From positions 62,001-126,000 of the IMG/VR virus record IMGVR_UViG_3300027861_000001: a DNA stretch of 64,000 bases. One strand, given 5' to 3'. Shown piece after piece: positions 46,501 through 55,096 of the stretch. Each line of letters begins with the position of its first letter. Position 1 is the stretch's first letter. Both the position numbers and the translations under genes were made by a program. Origin of the DNA: a virus. The notes beneath the pieces are model-generated. The model did no database searches and was not told where the DNA came from. It saw nothing but the letters and a program-made list of their open reading frames with translations.

Positions 46501-47704
46501 TAGCTAATCCTTGCATCATGTTTGTCAAAGAACCAATTGCACCAGACTCTTTACCAATAGTCATAAGAGCTTTATTTTGAGCAGCTGTAAATTTGTCCCA
46601 AGTATTCGCCAAAGTATTAACAATTTTTGCATTAGCATCAATAGCTTGTCCATTAGCATTAGCAGAAATAGTAGACGTTGCTATTGCTTGATCAAAGTTA
46701 TTTAACAAAGCAATAAATTGAGCATACCTTCTCTGCCCTGCACCAGCTGCTTTTGCTATTTCTAACCATGCAGACTCGTCCAACACATCTTGTTGTTTCA
46801 TCGCTGATAGTTGAGACATAATGTCCCAATAGTTCCTTACTTCCCCAGCAGAGTCTCTAACAGCCACACCAAATCGTGACAATGTTTTTATAGACTCTTG
46901 GTTATATAAAGTAGACATCAATGCTCGAATCGCATTACCAACTTCTACTGGACCTAATGTTACAGCCTCACTTAAAGCTGCAACAAGACCGTTAACTTGG
47001 TCAACATTTAATCCTGCTGAAGCCGCAGCACCTGACATTATAGCAAAACCCTGTGCTAAATCATTAACAGATGTTGCTGCGTTCTGCGAAACAGCTACCC
47101 ACTTATCAAGCAGCATCATACCTTGGTCTAACTCCAACCCCGTCTGTCGTAAAGAACCAACTAAGATATCCATAGATTGTGAGTAATCCATTCCAGTAAT
47201 ATTAGCCAAAATAGAAGAATCACGTAACATTACAGTTGCTGTAGCCAGTCTCTTCGTCTCATTAGTAAGACTAGCTGTAGCTCGTAAAGCTAAATCCATA
47301 CCCCTTAAGGTTCTTTCAATGGGCATACCAAATTCAATCGCCACGTCAGCTACTTGTTTGAAGTATGTATAAAGTTCATCACCTACTTTTCCAGTAGTGA
47401 TGCTTATTCTTGCTAATGAAAGTTCTAAGTCTTTCCAAACTTCTACAGTTTCTGCAAGCTTCTTAAATACTCCATAAACACCGAAAATCGCTGCTTGCCA
47501 AATAAGAACTTTCTTAGTAGCAATAGCAGCTTGGTTACCAAAATTTTCTAGTGTTATAGCACCACGAACACCTTCAGAACTAAAATTCATCATAGCTCTG
47601 TTTGTATGTCCCACAGCAGTACCCATAGATTGTATACCGCTGGTTGTTGCTGCTAATTGTTGCCCATACCCTTGGCTGGTAATTGGACCTGTAGTATATG
47701 CCAT
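43511..47704 (-). CDS. Tail tape measure protein, 1397 aa
   Basis: The N-terminal ~400 residues are Ala/Gln-rich helices with the TP901-type pattern (DLARISITTGKVGDELYTYF and repeated TSVNDLAQGFAIMSGAA), then long coiled coils and a Gly/Ala/Met-rich hydrophobic stretch around residues ~660-740 that forms the membrane-penetrating segment. Length sets tail length (about 1400 residues suggests a long tail). Preceded by the chaperone genes and start AGAGGTATAATTT. Confidence 0.93.
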   Translation of the reverse strand: MAYTTGPITSQGYGQQLAATTSGIQSMGTAVGHTNRAMMNFSSEGVRGAITLENFGNQAAIATKKVLIWQAAIFGVYGVFKKLAETVEVWKDLELSLARISITTGKVGDELYTYFKQVADVAIEFGMPIERTLRGMDLALRATASLTNETKRLATATVMLRDSSILANITGMDYSQSMDILVGSLRQTGLELDQGMMLLDKWVAVSQNAATSVNDLAQGFAIMSGAAASAGLNVDQVNGLVAALSEAVTLGPVEVGNAIRALMSTLYNQESIKTLSRFGVAVRDSAGEVRNYWDIMSQLSAMKQQDVLDESAWLEIAKAAGAGQRRYAQFIALLNNFDQAIATSTISANANGQAIDANAKIVNTLANTWDKFTAAQNKALMTIGKESGAIGSLTNMMQGLATVFDKISGINGPLLTLAKTLTILAAAFVGLKIAKAAGGWLGGLAGVARKLPMMDASIAGFAGVPAASLRGSGAQISAAKLGVSDAANRAAFAKQQQQRTSANLARVRSDQLLTTNTNRMASLTRREIVLKNGLLKATANQQMAAVNLTAAQNRLALVTTASVGTTRMQAMRQGFGRFLPVRDTARPAFAGRAATPALQTLVLDPKDPRGYREAMTRRVSAVPPAPATGGAWYSPRGWDWSGPKQAWAGVGRGAASWGTSGAGAGGGMMGGMMLGMVGQGLGMGGWQSAGMGLGGGVGLALGGPIGMAAGGAVGGFIADTIVKSMISSEDKMKGMFKNIFDDVSTDFATKVQEIIQEVYHPTDVDEGSVFTVEEQIKELRKEAKKEYPKIGSGRQAKYAEYFAPREIQHSAELLKQNYEAKKAWKEGLGALPELERARELGLISQEELNEATKHGFVEWQNISDEVQWTVAAMRGLKALTDEGGIVPDRYKEDAETYRLAVEWAEEYAETQKAVTVAGNAYAVIQAEVSSILERNVEYTERQIVGTEKMFQILSSVANLDFRAPFGLMTGKLGESMQAGQIGLSTTYPGVIASEVGGITTGGKSLLAIERELMQELLEGRSTMSAEDFEMLKDVYGGLALSYATHLEEVSRLGEEYTALGEAIPLEQFLQVKKYAPELLEELQSVTGTITTFNTSWNSFITGQQAKDAKGFLPDVFGEITQENLGDVLEHLNKKLELTNDAETLASLNEIIKTVSTLSDDLVKLENVNLIAQGAVKRVTSFINWGDIQSKPLDIINKIQQGLTDSSSKWGQRYQSLLGIAQLFGKTEKGVFSFYDPSLDKNAIYSEEANTFALNALTGEIEKNTQAMVEVEYNVPTGYHVGKRAWWNETQAALIPNMTNQMLAGVPMSQPLQAQPTTPMLGTEPGAPLIVDTSSTDNILTQSNGTLISIEGQMDNLNVKMGQLLTNMKAMLVGDPDNFNLTSRAGQKSRGKSLTNSR

Positions 47705-47717
47705 ATAAATTATACCT

Positions 47718-47993
47718 CTACTCTATACTGGATTCATCAGTAGGAATTACAAACTCTGTTTGTATATTGTCACCATAGACGCGATCAAACCATTCTGAAA
47801 TTTTTGAGGGTTTATCCCAAATACTTCTAGGAGGTCTTTTGTCCTCTGGTAATTCCATATAAGAGTCTATCTGTATTCTTCTCTTTATAACAAAAGATAC
47901 AGTATAAGGATACTCACTGACCCCGAAACCATCTAAAGATTTATGAAGCGGTTGTTCAAGCTTTCTGACAACGTGCCACCAACCAGTGAACAC
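47718..47993 (-). CDS. Tail assembly chaperone GT extension (-1 frameshift partner)
   Basis: In the -1 frame relative to the upstream chaperone. From 48008 the frame reads L-A-E-D-S-V-F-T-G-W-W and continues to 47718 (96 codons after the slip). Its only separate start would be the GTG at 47993, with no good ribosome site, so it is most likely made as a fusion with the upstream product (about 325 residues). Hydrophilic C-part (DKPSKISEWFDRVYGD). Location upstream of the tape measure matches lambda GT. Confidence 0.75.
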   Translation of the reverse strand: MFTGWWHVVRKLEQPLHKSLDGFGVSEYPYTVSFVIKRRIQIDSYMELPEDKRPPRSIWDKPSKISEWFDRVYGDNIQTEFVIPTDESSIE

Positions 47994-48004
47994 GCTGTCC
48001 TCAG

Positions 48005-48694
48005 CTAATTTTTTAAGTCTTCACCCATAAGTTCTAGTTTGTTGTAGGCATCAGATAGTTGTGTTTTCAAATTAATGTTACTAGAAAGATACTCTTCAAA
48101 AGAATCAAACGCAAGCGTTTTATAGTTTGTATCTTTATATGTTCCTTTATAAATACAAAAATCTCTAAACATATTTGCAAACACTCTTGAACTCTCTATA
48201 TCAATTACTGCTGTAACATATAATTTCTTTATATCTTTTGCAGCATCTTTCTCCAGCTCTTTCCTTCTTTCTTTTGACCTTTTTTCCATGTAGTCCGTCA
48301 ATTGTTTTATACGAGATGTCTTTGCCTCATCTTGAGCAGCAGTATATTCTTCTTGTTCCTCTAGTGTTGGAGTATCTGACAACTCTGGTATAGCTACTTC
48401 CTTTATATGAAGCAACCCTTCCTCACTATAGCTAGGAGTCTCAGAAGCAACAACGCTATCAATCATGTCTTCTTTTTTCAAAGATTCCAAATCGATAAAT
48501 GAAGCCATATACTCTTCTGTGGTGTTGTCTCTCAGCTTCATTCGCTGTTCACGACTCTTTCTTAAAGCAACAGTTCTTGCTTCTTGATAATCTAAGTCAC
48601 CGACTACTCTTACATACACAGTAGCCTTTATATCATCTCTGTGCATAAGTTCGACCTTTGTTTTCCATCTAAAAAGATCAGCTAAATTACTCAT
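48005..48694 (-). CDS. Tail assembly chaperone G
   Basis: A 229-residue protein. Start MSNLADLFRW at 48694 follows AGAGGAAAGGAA; a longer reading enters the terminator. A long acidic/basic helical middle (EEQEEYTAAQDEAKTSRIKQL, KRSKERRKELEKDA) matches tape-measure chaperones. Its end GAC TTA AAA AAT TAG contains a slippery A-AAA-AAT heptamer at 48008-48014, allowing a -1 shift into the next ORF. Confidence 0.8.
   Translation of the reverse strand: MSNLADLFRWKTKVELMHRDDIKATVYVRVVGDLDYQEARTVALRKSREQRMKLRDNTTEEYMASFIDLESLKKEDMIDSVVASETPSYSEEGLLHIKEVAIPELSDTPTLEEQEEYTAAQDEAKTSRIKQLTDYMEKRSKERRKELEKDAAKDIKKLYVTAVIDIESSRVFANMFRDFCIYKGTYKDTNYKTLAFDSFEEYLSSNINLKTQLSDAYNKLELMGEDLKN
48008..48014 (-). 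other. Probable -1 ribosomal slippery site A-AAA-AAT
   Basis: Heptamer in the X-XXY-YYZ register just before the TAG stop (48007-48005). A -1 slip gives a continuous frame into the downstream GT ORF. Confidence 0.75.
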
Positions 48695-48711
48695 TTCCTT
48701 TCCTCTCTTTA

Positions 48712-48760
48712 CAAAAATAGGGGAACCCCAAGACATATAAATGCCAATTGAGGTTCCCCT
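48712..48760 (-). terminator. Terminator between tube and chaperone genes
   Basis: Minus-strand GGGGAACCTCAA pairs with TTGGGGTTCCCC (12 bp, one wobble) around a 16-nt loop, followed by TATTTTTG. A second small hairpin AGTCGT/ACGACT lies just upstream (48765-48779). It would lower chaperone and tape-measure expression relative to the tube protein. Confidence 0.85.
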
Positions 48761-48819
48761 TTATTAGTCGTTATACGACTGTTCCTTTTTTAACCTATTT
48801 AATTGTTAGTCTTTATCTA

Positions 48820-50016
48820 TTATGTAGGGCCATTACCGCTATACACAATACACTGTGAATCATCAGACGCGAAATTAAACGTTTGTGTCAGTTGTCCACC
48901 AACATTAGTAGTAGTTCCATCAGACGTAATCCTCATTGATGGGATAGTTACCGTCTTAAGGACTGTGGAGTTATCGGCTGGGTCTTTAACTTCAACCTGC
49001 AACTGCAAAGTACGAGTGTCATATTGATCAACACCATACTCTTCGTAAGCATCTCCATCTTTATCACCAGTTGTAAGCAAAGCCACAACTTCATTGTCTA
49101 CGTCTAATACACTAATATCACCTGTAACGTCAGGTGGTTCTGTTATGTAACCAACTAGAGAAGTATTTCCCATCTCCTTAATAGGAGTATTAGGGAACGA
49201 ACCTCGAATTGTTACACTTTGTACCCTATACTGAGTTTCCTTAGTATCGTCTGATGCAAAAATATAAACAGGAATGTTCTTACCTTTGATAGCTGCTGGA
49301 ACTGTACCATCTGAAATTTCACTCCAAGCCATAGTAGATGTACTTGAATGGTACACAACTAGTGTTTTATCCGCAGGGTCACCGTAACTACCGCTAACGG
49401 TAACTGTTGTACCAGCAATTGAACATTCTGGGCCTTCCTCAAGCCAATCACCAGCAATAATTACGCTAAGAGCGTAATCACCATTTCTTAATTGTTTTGG
49501 TGTTTCAGATAGCTCAAACTCATTAGAACCATCTAGTACACCAGAGTCAACCACGACGTCATTACTAAGGTATCTCTTTTCGCTACCCCCAACTGTGTAC
49601 TCTTCTGTACTCTCACCGTCAACTGAATAAGTAAAATTAAAGTCAGTAATTTGAGCATACTTTACGTGAATACACTTCAAATGCTGGGCAACATCTGCTT
49701 GCTTAATGTAAGCAATCAAGTCACAAAATCCAAGATTTACAACATCCACACCAGCACCAGGATATGCTTCATAATCTGTACCAGTCAAAACTGAATAAAT
49801 TCTGTGTGACACATCAAAAGCCTGAAATGTTGCTGTTACCTCTGGAATATCGGTAACAACACCAGCTCTTCCTGAGTTACCCAACTCATTAATAGTTGTG
49901 TTTGGAATGTTTACAGGTATATCAAGACGCTGAACACGATGTGCAAAAAAGTTGTCTACTGGACCTACAATCCTTAATTCTGTATCCTGATACGGAATCG
50001 CTACTCTTTTTGTCAT
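48820..50016 (-). CDS. Major tail (tube) protein with duplicated domain
   Basis: A 398-residue protein. Two homologous blocks: residues 27-79 (RVQRLDIPVNIPN...INELGNSGRAG) and 264-317 (RVQSVTIRGSFPN...IKEMGNTSLVG). Each looks like a tube domain edge. So the gene fused two tube-domain copies, and the ring may be made of dimeric subunits. It is the best candidate for the most abundant tail protein, being before the terminator. Confidence 0.82.
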   Translation of the reverse strand: MTKRVAIPYQDTELRIVGPVDNFFAHRVQRLDIPVNIPNTTINELGNSGRAGVVTDIPEVTATFQAFDVSHRIYSVLTGTDYEAYPGAGVDVVNLGFCDLIAYIKQADVAQHLKCIHVKYAQITDFNFTYSVDGESTEEYTVGGSEKRYLSNDVVVDSGVLDGSNEFELSETPKQLRNGDYALSVIIAGDWLEEGPECSIAGTTVTVSGSYGDPADKTLVVYHSSTSTMAWSEISDGTVPAAIKGKNIPVYIFASDDTKETQYRVQSVTIRGSFPNTPIKEMGNTSLVGYITEPPDVTGDISVLDVDNEVVALLTTGDKDGDAYEEYGVDQYDTRTLQLQVEVKDPADNSTVLKTVTIPSMRITSDGTTTNVGGQLTQTFNFASDDSQCIVYSGNGPT

Positions 50017-50143
50017 TCTACAACCCTCTTATTTATTTTCCCTCTCTCAATATACTAACATTACCTTTTCTACCTAAATAACCTTTTTTATTCCGCACCT
50101 TTTTTACCGAAAAAATTTCTCCTTCCCTGAGAGAGTATCTCCA

Positions 50144-50623
50144 TTATTGCGCTTTAGTAGACTTAGTACTAAAACTAACATTTACACGCCAATATTTATT
50201 TTTGTTTCCGAAACCAAACCCATACGTGGGTTTTAACGTTCTGTCCTCTGGACTTACATATTCAATAATTCTTAAGTCTACACCAATTATGCTTTTCCCT
50301 GTGTCAGCATTAAATCCAGAAGAATAATCTCTTATTGGAATGGCGTTATCTAACGCAGCATATAACAAGTCACCCAAGTCGTCACGTTGGGTATCTGTCG
50401 ATGCAAAAATATCTACAGACCAGTCTCTTTCGAACCAAGCTGCGCCAAGCTCACCACCTATTTCAGCCGTTAACTTATGTTCAATAGAAGCTGATGGAAC
50501 TATTAATGTTCCAGTTTCAATTTCATTATAAGGATAGCTATCAACAACGCTGGTTACATAGGAACCTATAATATTTTTCACAAAGAAATATACGCTTAAG
50601 TCTTCGTTTCTAAGTTTACCCAT
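50144..50623 (-). CDS. Tail terminator/completion-like protein, 159 aa
   Basis: Alpha/beta with long beta segments (YNEIETGTLIVPSASIEHKL, GFGFGNKNKYWRVNVSF). In tail operons this position, just before the tube gene, is held by the tail-terminator or neck protein. No motif proves it. Confidence 0.62.
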   Translation of the reverse strand: MGKLRNEDLSVYFFVKNIIGSYVTSVVDSYPYNEIETGTLIVPSASIEHKLTAEIGGELGAAWFERDWSVDIFASTDTQRDDLGDLLYAALDNAIPIRDYSSGFNADTGKSIIGVDLRIIEYVSPEDRTLKPTYGFGFGNKNKYWRVNVSFSTKSTKAQ

Positions 50624-50626
50624 TAT

Positions 50627-50815
50627 CTACATACCCAAACCAACTCCGAGAAGTACACCACCAAGCGCAAATACCCAAGCAGTAATCTTCATAAGTATCA
50701 TCCAAATTGGTTCCTTATAAATAATTTCAAGAGCTACCGCACCTCCGGTAGCAACTGTTCCTCCAGCCATCAATATTATCCCCGCCAAGCAGAACGCTAC
50801 TTCTATTCCTGCCAT
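50627..50815 (-). CDS. Two-TM small membrane protein, 62 aa
   Basis: Two long hydrophobic helices (about 5-30 and 37-60) separated by YKEPIW. Ser/Gly/Ala-rich helices are holin-like, but no endolysin is adjacent. Could be a virion membrane protein or holin. Placed in the tail module with good coupling to neighbours. Confidence 0.55.
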   Translation of the reverse strand: MAGIEVAFCLAGIILMAGGTVATGGAVALEIIYKEPIWMILMKITAWVFALGGVLLGVGLGM

Positions 50816-50827
50816 TTTTTCTCCTTT

Positions 50828-51715
50828 CTATTTTGGAATTCTCCCTGTAAACCTTCTTATTAAATTACCAAGTCTATCAAATATTGCACCACGTCCCATC
50901 AATACATTCATTGAACCAAACTTAACTACCTTCTCACTACCAGCTATGACAAACACCATGTTTCCTTTTTTTGACTTCCACTGATAACCAAGGTGTCGTC
51001 TATCGTCTATGGTCATTACAGCAGCTTCAGTTTGTGCAAACCCTATTGTAACATTTATCAAAGCTAATAGTCTAGCCAACACTACACTTCGTTCAAAAGC
51101 TCTTAACATCTCTTTTTTGTAGGTGTGACCAAACGATCTTAATAAATGCTTTGATTGAAATCCGACTACTGGTTGAGAATTACCCCACTCAATCAGCTCC
51201 CAAAACGGTGCTATCTCTTCGTCTATCATAAGGCTACATTTAGCATCTGTCAACCGACTGTAGGTGTCATTTTTATCTCTACCTTGTAGAAAAGCAATAT
51301 ACATACCAGTAAATCCTTCAAGAGTACCTGCATAATCACGAACCCTGTTCTGAATTCTTTGTAAGTCAGCTAAGTCACCAAGCAACCTTAAATCAATATA
51401 CTTAGCTTGATAAAGACCAGACTCATCAATGTAAACACCTGTGTGCCCGTTTCTTGCAAAAGCAGACTCTAACACTTCCATGTAAATAGGTGAGTTACTG
51501 TACTCATGAATATCATACATTGCTTTTAGAAACTCTTCTTTTAATTGTTCGTTCAGTGTAAAAGCTGATATTTTTAGTTGTTGATAAATGATGGTAGAAA
51601 CTTCACCTAACATAAAGGCAATGTTTAGTGGTGAAACTACTAATCCAGCCGCAGCAATTACACCTGGCGGATTAAAAGCGACGATACTGTGTGTATGCAC
51701 TAATGATCTATTCAT
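50828..51715 (-). CDS. Neck/tail-completion-region protein of unknown role, 295 aa
   Basis: An alpha-helical protein with hydrophobic start (IVAFNPPGVIAAAGLVVSPLNIAFMLG) and no known motif. The N-terminal Pro/Gly/Ala segment is membrane-like. Position between head-tail joining genes and tube suggests a tail or neck part. Coupled to the small ORF at 51708 by an 8-nt overlap. Confidence 0.55.
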   Translation of the reverse strand: MNRSLVHTHSIVAFNPPGVIAAAGLVVSPLNIAFMLGEVSTIIYQQLKISAFTLNEQLKEEFLKAMYDIHEYSNSPIYMEVLESAFARNGHTGVYIDESGLYQAKYIDLRLLGDLADLQRIQNRVRDYAGTLEGFTGMYIAFLQGRDKNDTYSRLTDAKCSLMIDEEIAPFWELIEWGNSQPVVGFQSKHLLRSFGHTYKKEMLRAFERSVVLARLLALINVTIGFAQTEAAVMTIDDRRHLGYQWKSKKGNMVFVIAGSEKVVKFGSMNVLMGRGAIFDRLGNLIRRFTGRIPK

Positions 51716-51938
51716 TTACTCCTTCAACACTTATACCAACCACTGTAAAAATACCACGAGTGAAAGAGTTCATGTTGTCCAACACTATCTTTCGTACTTT
51801 TTTAAACTGCTCTTGGTCTTGTATTTCCTCTTCTAATTCTCCCAAAGCAATCGCGCAATATTTCTTTTTCTTTTTGTCAATCATTCTTACAATTTCCAGT
51901 TCTGTAAGACCACCCTCTAATTCCTGTTTTCTTTCCAT
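51708..51938 (-). CDS. Small helical protein, 76 aa
   Basis: Helices rich in Lys/Glu (MERKQELEGGLTELEIVRMIDKKKKKY, ELEEEIQDQEQFKKVRKIV). No motif. Part of the head-tail operon, ending inside the next gene's start region. Function unknown. Confidence 0.6.
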   Translation of the reverse strand: MERKQELEGGLTELEIVRMIDKKKKKYCAIALGELEEEIQDQEQFKKVRKIVLDNMNSFTRGIFTVVGISVEGVNE

Positions 51939-51981
51939 AATTAATTCCTTACCTATTTTTAAGTTCCACAGCTCTTAACAT

Positions 51982-52434
51982 TTAACTCTTCTCAAACTCT
52001 GTACATAAGAAACGAATTCTGTCTCTAGTTGGTACTCCTCTGTATATTTTCTGCGTGGGATTAAGTTTTCTGGAATCAGCAATTATGTATTTTATACTTG
52101 ATATTTGGTCACTTGTTAAAACGTCTATGTCAATAGTAATTGAACAATCACCAACAAACGATTCACCCGCTGTGTCTTTGTCAGAGATGTCTTGGGAGTT
52201 CCACCTCACGTGTGCCGTAGTGGTTACCACGTCATCAGTAAATAGATAATATGCACCAGAACACTCGCTACACAACGAATTCAAACTCGTTTTATTAATT
52301 CCATCCAACAAATTAGCACCGGAACAAAGCGAACACTCAGTATATGATCCTTCTAAATAGAACGATACAGTTTGTCCAATTGCTGCTCTAATGCTGTCTT
52401 TAGTAGATTTTGTTGACGGAAATTCAATAGCCAC
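51982..52434 (-). CDS. Head-tail joining-like protein with zinc knuckle, 150 aa
   Basis: CSLCSG and CSECSG in the N-terminal half form a zinc knuckle; C-terminal part (QKIYRGVPTRDRIRFLCTEF) resembles small head-tail connectors. Position between connector and GT gene supports a connector role; sequence alone does not. Confidence 0.6.
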   Translation of the reverse strand: MAIEFPSTKSTKDSIRAAIGQTVSFYLEGSYTECSLCSGANLLDGINKTSLNSLCSECSGAYYLFTDDVVTTTAHVRWNSQDISDKDTAGESFVGDCSITIDIDVLTSDQISSIKYIIADSRKLNPTQKIYRGVPTRDRIRFLCTEFEKS

Positions 52435-52445
52435 GAAAAAACCTC

Positions 52446-53651
52446 TTATGACTCGTATTTTTGAGACGTTAAAGATGAATTAAGTGTTTCAACAACTAAC
52501 GAATCAAATTGGTTAGCAATATAATCCCACGTAAATTCTTCTCTTTGAGTATATTTATATGCTGTTTTAGCATATTCAGCTAGTTTTATTCTATCAAAAT
52601 ATAATTCGTCTAAAATCTCAACTAAGTGCTCTATACTAATTACCCCACCTTCTGTGTTAACACCACCAGTCAAAACGTCCCAGTGGTCAACATCAATTAG
52701 CGGAGCATACCCTGTCCACAATTCTTTACAAGCTGAATGGTTAGGAACAATTTGTGCAACACCACATGCTGCGCTTTCGAACGGGCTTAAACCAAACCCT
52801 TCACCCATCGATGTCATTACTTGTACATCAGCACAGTTATAAACTTTGCAAAGATTTTGAATTGTTACCCCTTCTGCTGCTGTCATGTCCGATTGATCAG
52901 TTATATATAACTTGTCGTCTATACCCCACCTTTGTGATAAAGAAACTAAGTTCCAACCAACATCATTTAAGACCCCATGATAATAAAAAGCAATATTTTT
53001 ACGGTCACTTGGACTCTTTCTTTCCAACCAAACCGACATTGCTTTCAAAAATAAATCTAAACGTTTTCTAGGTTGGTTTCTATTAACGTTCTGAACAATG
53101 AATAACTCGTCTGGAATATTCTGAAGAAGATGCCTAGCGTCTTCCATTGGATAAAACTCGTCAGTGTCTACTCCGTGACCAATAATTTTTATGCTGTGTG
53201 GATATACTTGCTCAATGGCTTTCTTTCCAAACTCAGTATACGCTGTTACTTGTGCACCAACCTCACGTATAACTCTTAACCATTCTTCCTGAACAGGTAA
53301 AGCGTCTACTGGAGAGTATATAATAACTTTTTGCCCTTCTGGCATGTGGCTTAAATACTCTTTAACAATCCACAAATCATTATTAATAATAATAACGTCT
53401 GGTTTCTCTTTACGTATGATCTCTTCTACCCTGTTAAACCCATACAAATTTCCAGTTGTTCTGGCTGGATAAATCCTAATTAACCCTTCATATCTATGTG
53501 GATCACCTATTGGATGGTTAATACCCAGCACAGAAATTTCATATTTACCTGTCCTAAGTAACCCTTCCAGCACTCCCTGAGAAACTCTCCCAAACCCCGT
53601 AGTTACGGCAGGCGAATCTCCGATCCAAAATAATTTTGTTTTGTTTCCCAT
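52446..53651 (-). CDS. GT4-type glycosyltransferase (GT-B), in the head-tail region
   Basis: A 401-residue protein. Start MGNKTKLFWIGDSPA at 53651 after AAAGGAGAGGAC. N-domain GRVSQGVLEGLLR; C-domain GHGVDTDEF, RNQPRKRLDL, EGFGLSPFESAACG (the E-x7-E donor-site motif). A retaining GT-B enzyme, probably using a nucleotide-sugar to glycosylate phage structural proteins or host glycans. It sits inside the head-tail operon. Confidence 0.88.
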   Translation of the reverse strand: MGNKTKLFWIGDSPAVTTGFGRVSQGVLEGLLRTGKYEISVLGINHPIGDPHRYEGLIRIYPARTTGNLYGFNRVEEIIRKEKPDVIIINNDLWIVKEYLSHMPEGQKVIIYSPVDALPVQEEWLRVIREVGAQVTAYTEFGKKAIEQVYPHSIKIIGHGVDTDEFYPMEDARHLLQNIPDELFIVQNVNRNQPRKRLDLFLKAMSVWLERKSPSDRKNIAFYYHGVLNDVGWNLVSLSQRWGIDDKLYITDQSDMTAAEGVTIQNLCKVYNCADVQVMTSMGEGFGLSPFESAACGVAQIVPNHSACKELWTGYAPLIDVDHWDVLTGGVNTEGGVISIEHLVEILDELYFDRIKLAEYAKTAYKYTQREEFTWDYIANQFDSLVVETLNSSLTSQKYES

Positions 53652-53728
53652 GTCCTCTCCTTTGCTATCCTTTTTTATCCTACATTCAAAATTAATACAC
53701 TTGACCAAGTTACTATAGTATCACCCAA

Positions 53729-53881
53729 CTAAACTGTCTTTACGGCACCAGTACTATCAACATCTACGACAGTCCATTTCTCACTAGAACTATCCCAACC
53801 CACTAAAACACAAATTTTTACATTTAAATTCTCAACTAAATCAGCTACTTCTTCTAAAGTATCAAATGTTCTTACTACCAT
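53729..53881 (-). CDS. Mini-protein, 50 aa
   Basis: ATG 53881 after GGTAGGAGAGATAAT. A small beta protein (VVRTFDTLEEVADLV, SEKWTVVDVDST) found by reading the gap. Acidic. It is followed by the 77-nt gap before the GT gene. Function unknown. Confidence 0.58.
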   Translation of the reverse strand: MVVRTFDTLEEVADLVENLNVKICVLVGWDSSSEKWTVVDVDSTGAVKTV

Positions 53882-53891
53882 ATTATCTCTC

Positions 53892-54593
53892 CTACCAAGC
53901 TGTTTGCTTCGCTGTTACTATTATTGGAGCATGAAGTATCCTATCATCTTCCCCTACAAGAATAAGTGAATAACTAGCATTACCATGAAAGTTTACCGGT
54001 ATACAACTAAATCCTTGGTCAAACCATGACATCGGTTTATTATACACGAAGTGTATCATTTCAGCAGCACGAAGATGACCAGAGTAAAGTCCTCTAACAT
54101 TGTTTGTTAAATATTTATCACAACTACTGCTAGTTTTTATCCATATTGGGTGGTGTGAAAATATCAAATGAAATCTACCATCATAATTAAGACTTTCTTT
54201 CAACCATTTGTGTTGTTTCTTATCATAGTTTTCTAATGTCGCTCCCCAACCAACAGAGAACTTACTTCCTAAGTATGAGGTATCTAAGAAGTTTAAACAG
54301 TAATTCTTTATACTTTTTGATTTGTAAGTACTGTCTCCGAAATACTGAGTCCATAGCGTACCACAGTCGTGTTCGCCAGGGATAATAACTACCTCAGATT
54401 CAATTTTTTTAATAGATTTACTTGCAAGCTCGAACGATACCTCATCATCTTTATCATGAACAGTATCCCCTGCAATAATGACTAAATCTACTTCGTCTTT
54501 ATTTATTCTATCAACCATAAGGTCTAAATTATTTTTAAAAGGTTTGATATGCAAATCAGCAAGAAGTGCTAATTTAAATTTAATTTCATCCAT
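53892..54593 (-). CDS. Metallophosphoesterase, 233 aa
   Basis: Motifs: ALLADLHIKPF (D-x-H), IIAGDTVHDK (GD), IPGEHDCG in place of GNHD, FSHHPIW (HH-like) and a late SGHLRAAE (GHxH-like). A calcineurin-like enzyme. It differs from the one at 19526. Position in the head operon is unusual; role unknown. Confidence 0.85.
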   Translation of the reverse strand: MDEIKFKLALLADLHIKPFKNNLDLMVDRINKDEVDLVIIAGDTVHDKDDEVSFELASKSIKKIESEVVIIPGEHDCGTLWTQYFGDSTYKSKSIKNYCLNFLDTSYLGSKFSVGWGATLENYDKKQHKWLKESLNYDGRFHLIFSHHPIWIKTSSSCDKYLTNNVRGLYSGHLRAAEMIHFVYNKPMSWFDQGFSCIPVNFHGNASYSLILVGEDDRILHAPIIVTAKQTAW

Positions 54594-54613
54594 TGTTTAC
54601 TCCTATCCTTTCC

Positions 54614-55096
54614 TTATTCCCAATCTTTTGTTTGCCCATAAAGGCGACCATAAGCTGGTCTTGCCAATTTTTTAGGTAATAACATGTTTAATTCATCTAC
54701 ATCGTCTTGAAGAGCCGAAGATCGCTGCTTAGCAGACTCAATATTAGAATAAGATATTTCTTCATCTCTCCAACTCACAGCCGAACTAACCGACGAAAAC
54801 TTCGAACCGCTTTTTATCATAATAGCAGCTTGAAGAACAATTGGTCTATTGTCTTGTCTTTGTATTACTGGTGGAGAAGAAAAATCAAAAGTAACTCCTG
54901 TCCCTGTATTTCGCAAAGCTACTCCATCATTATCAAGATAATATCTGTTAGACCATCTTGGCATTAGCGCATTTACTGCGTGTCTTAAGATATTATGCAA
55001 TAACTCATCAGTATACGTATACGGTTCAGTAGTATCACCTATGTGAACTCTAAGAGGTATCAAAATTTCCTCAAGATTTGATTGTGTAAAAGTCAT
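54614..55096 (-). CDS. Head-tail connector-like protein, 160 aa
   Basis: Begins MTFTQSNLEEILIPLRVHIGD and contains the helix-loop pattern of gp6/gp15-type head completion adaptors (a DELLHNILRHAV helix and a YYLDNDG loop). Next gene by coupling. Confidence from context and fold resemblance. Confidence 0.65.
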   Translation of the reverse strand: MTFTQSNLEEILIPLRVHIGDTTEPYTYTDELLHNILRHAVNALMPRWSNRYYLDNDGVALRNTGTGVTFDFSSPPVIQRQDNRPIVLQAAIMIKSGSKFSSVSSAVSWRDEEISYSNIESAKQRSSALQDDVDELNMLLPKKLARPAYGRLYGQTKDWE

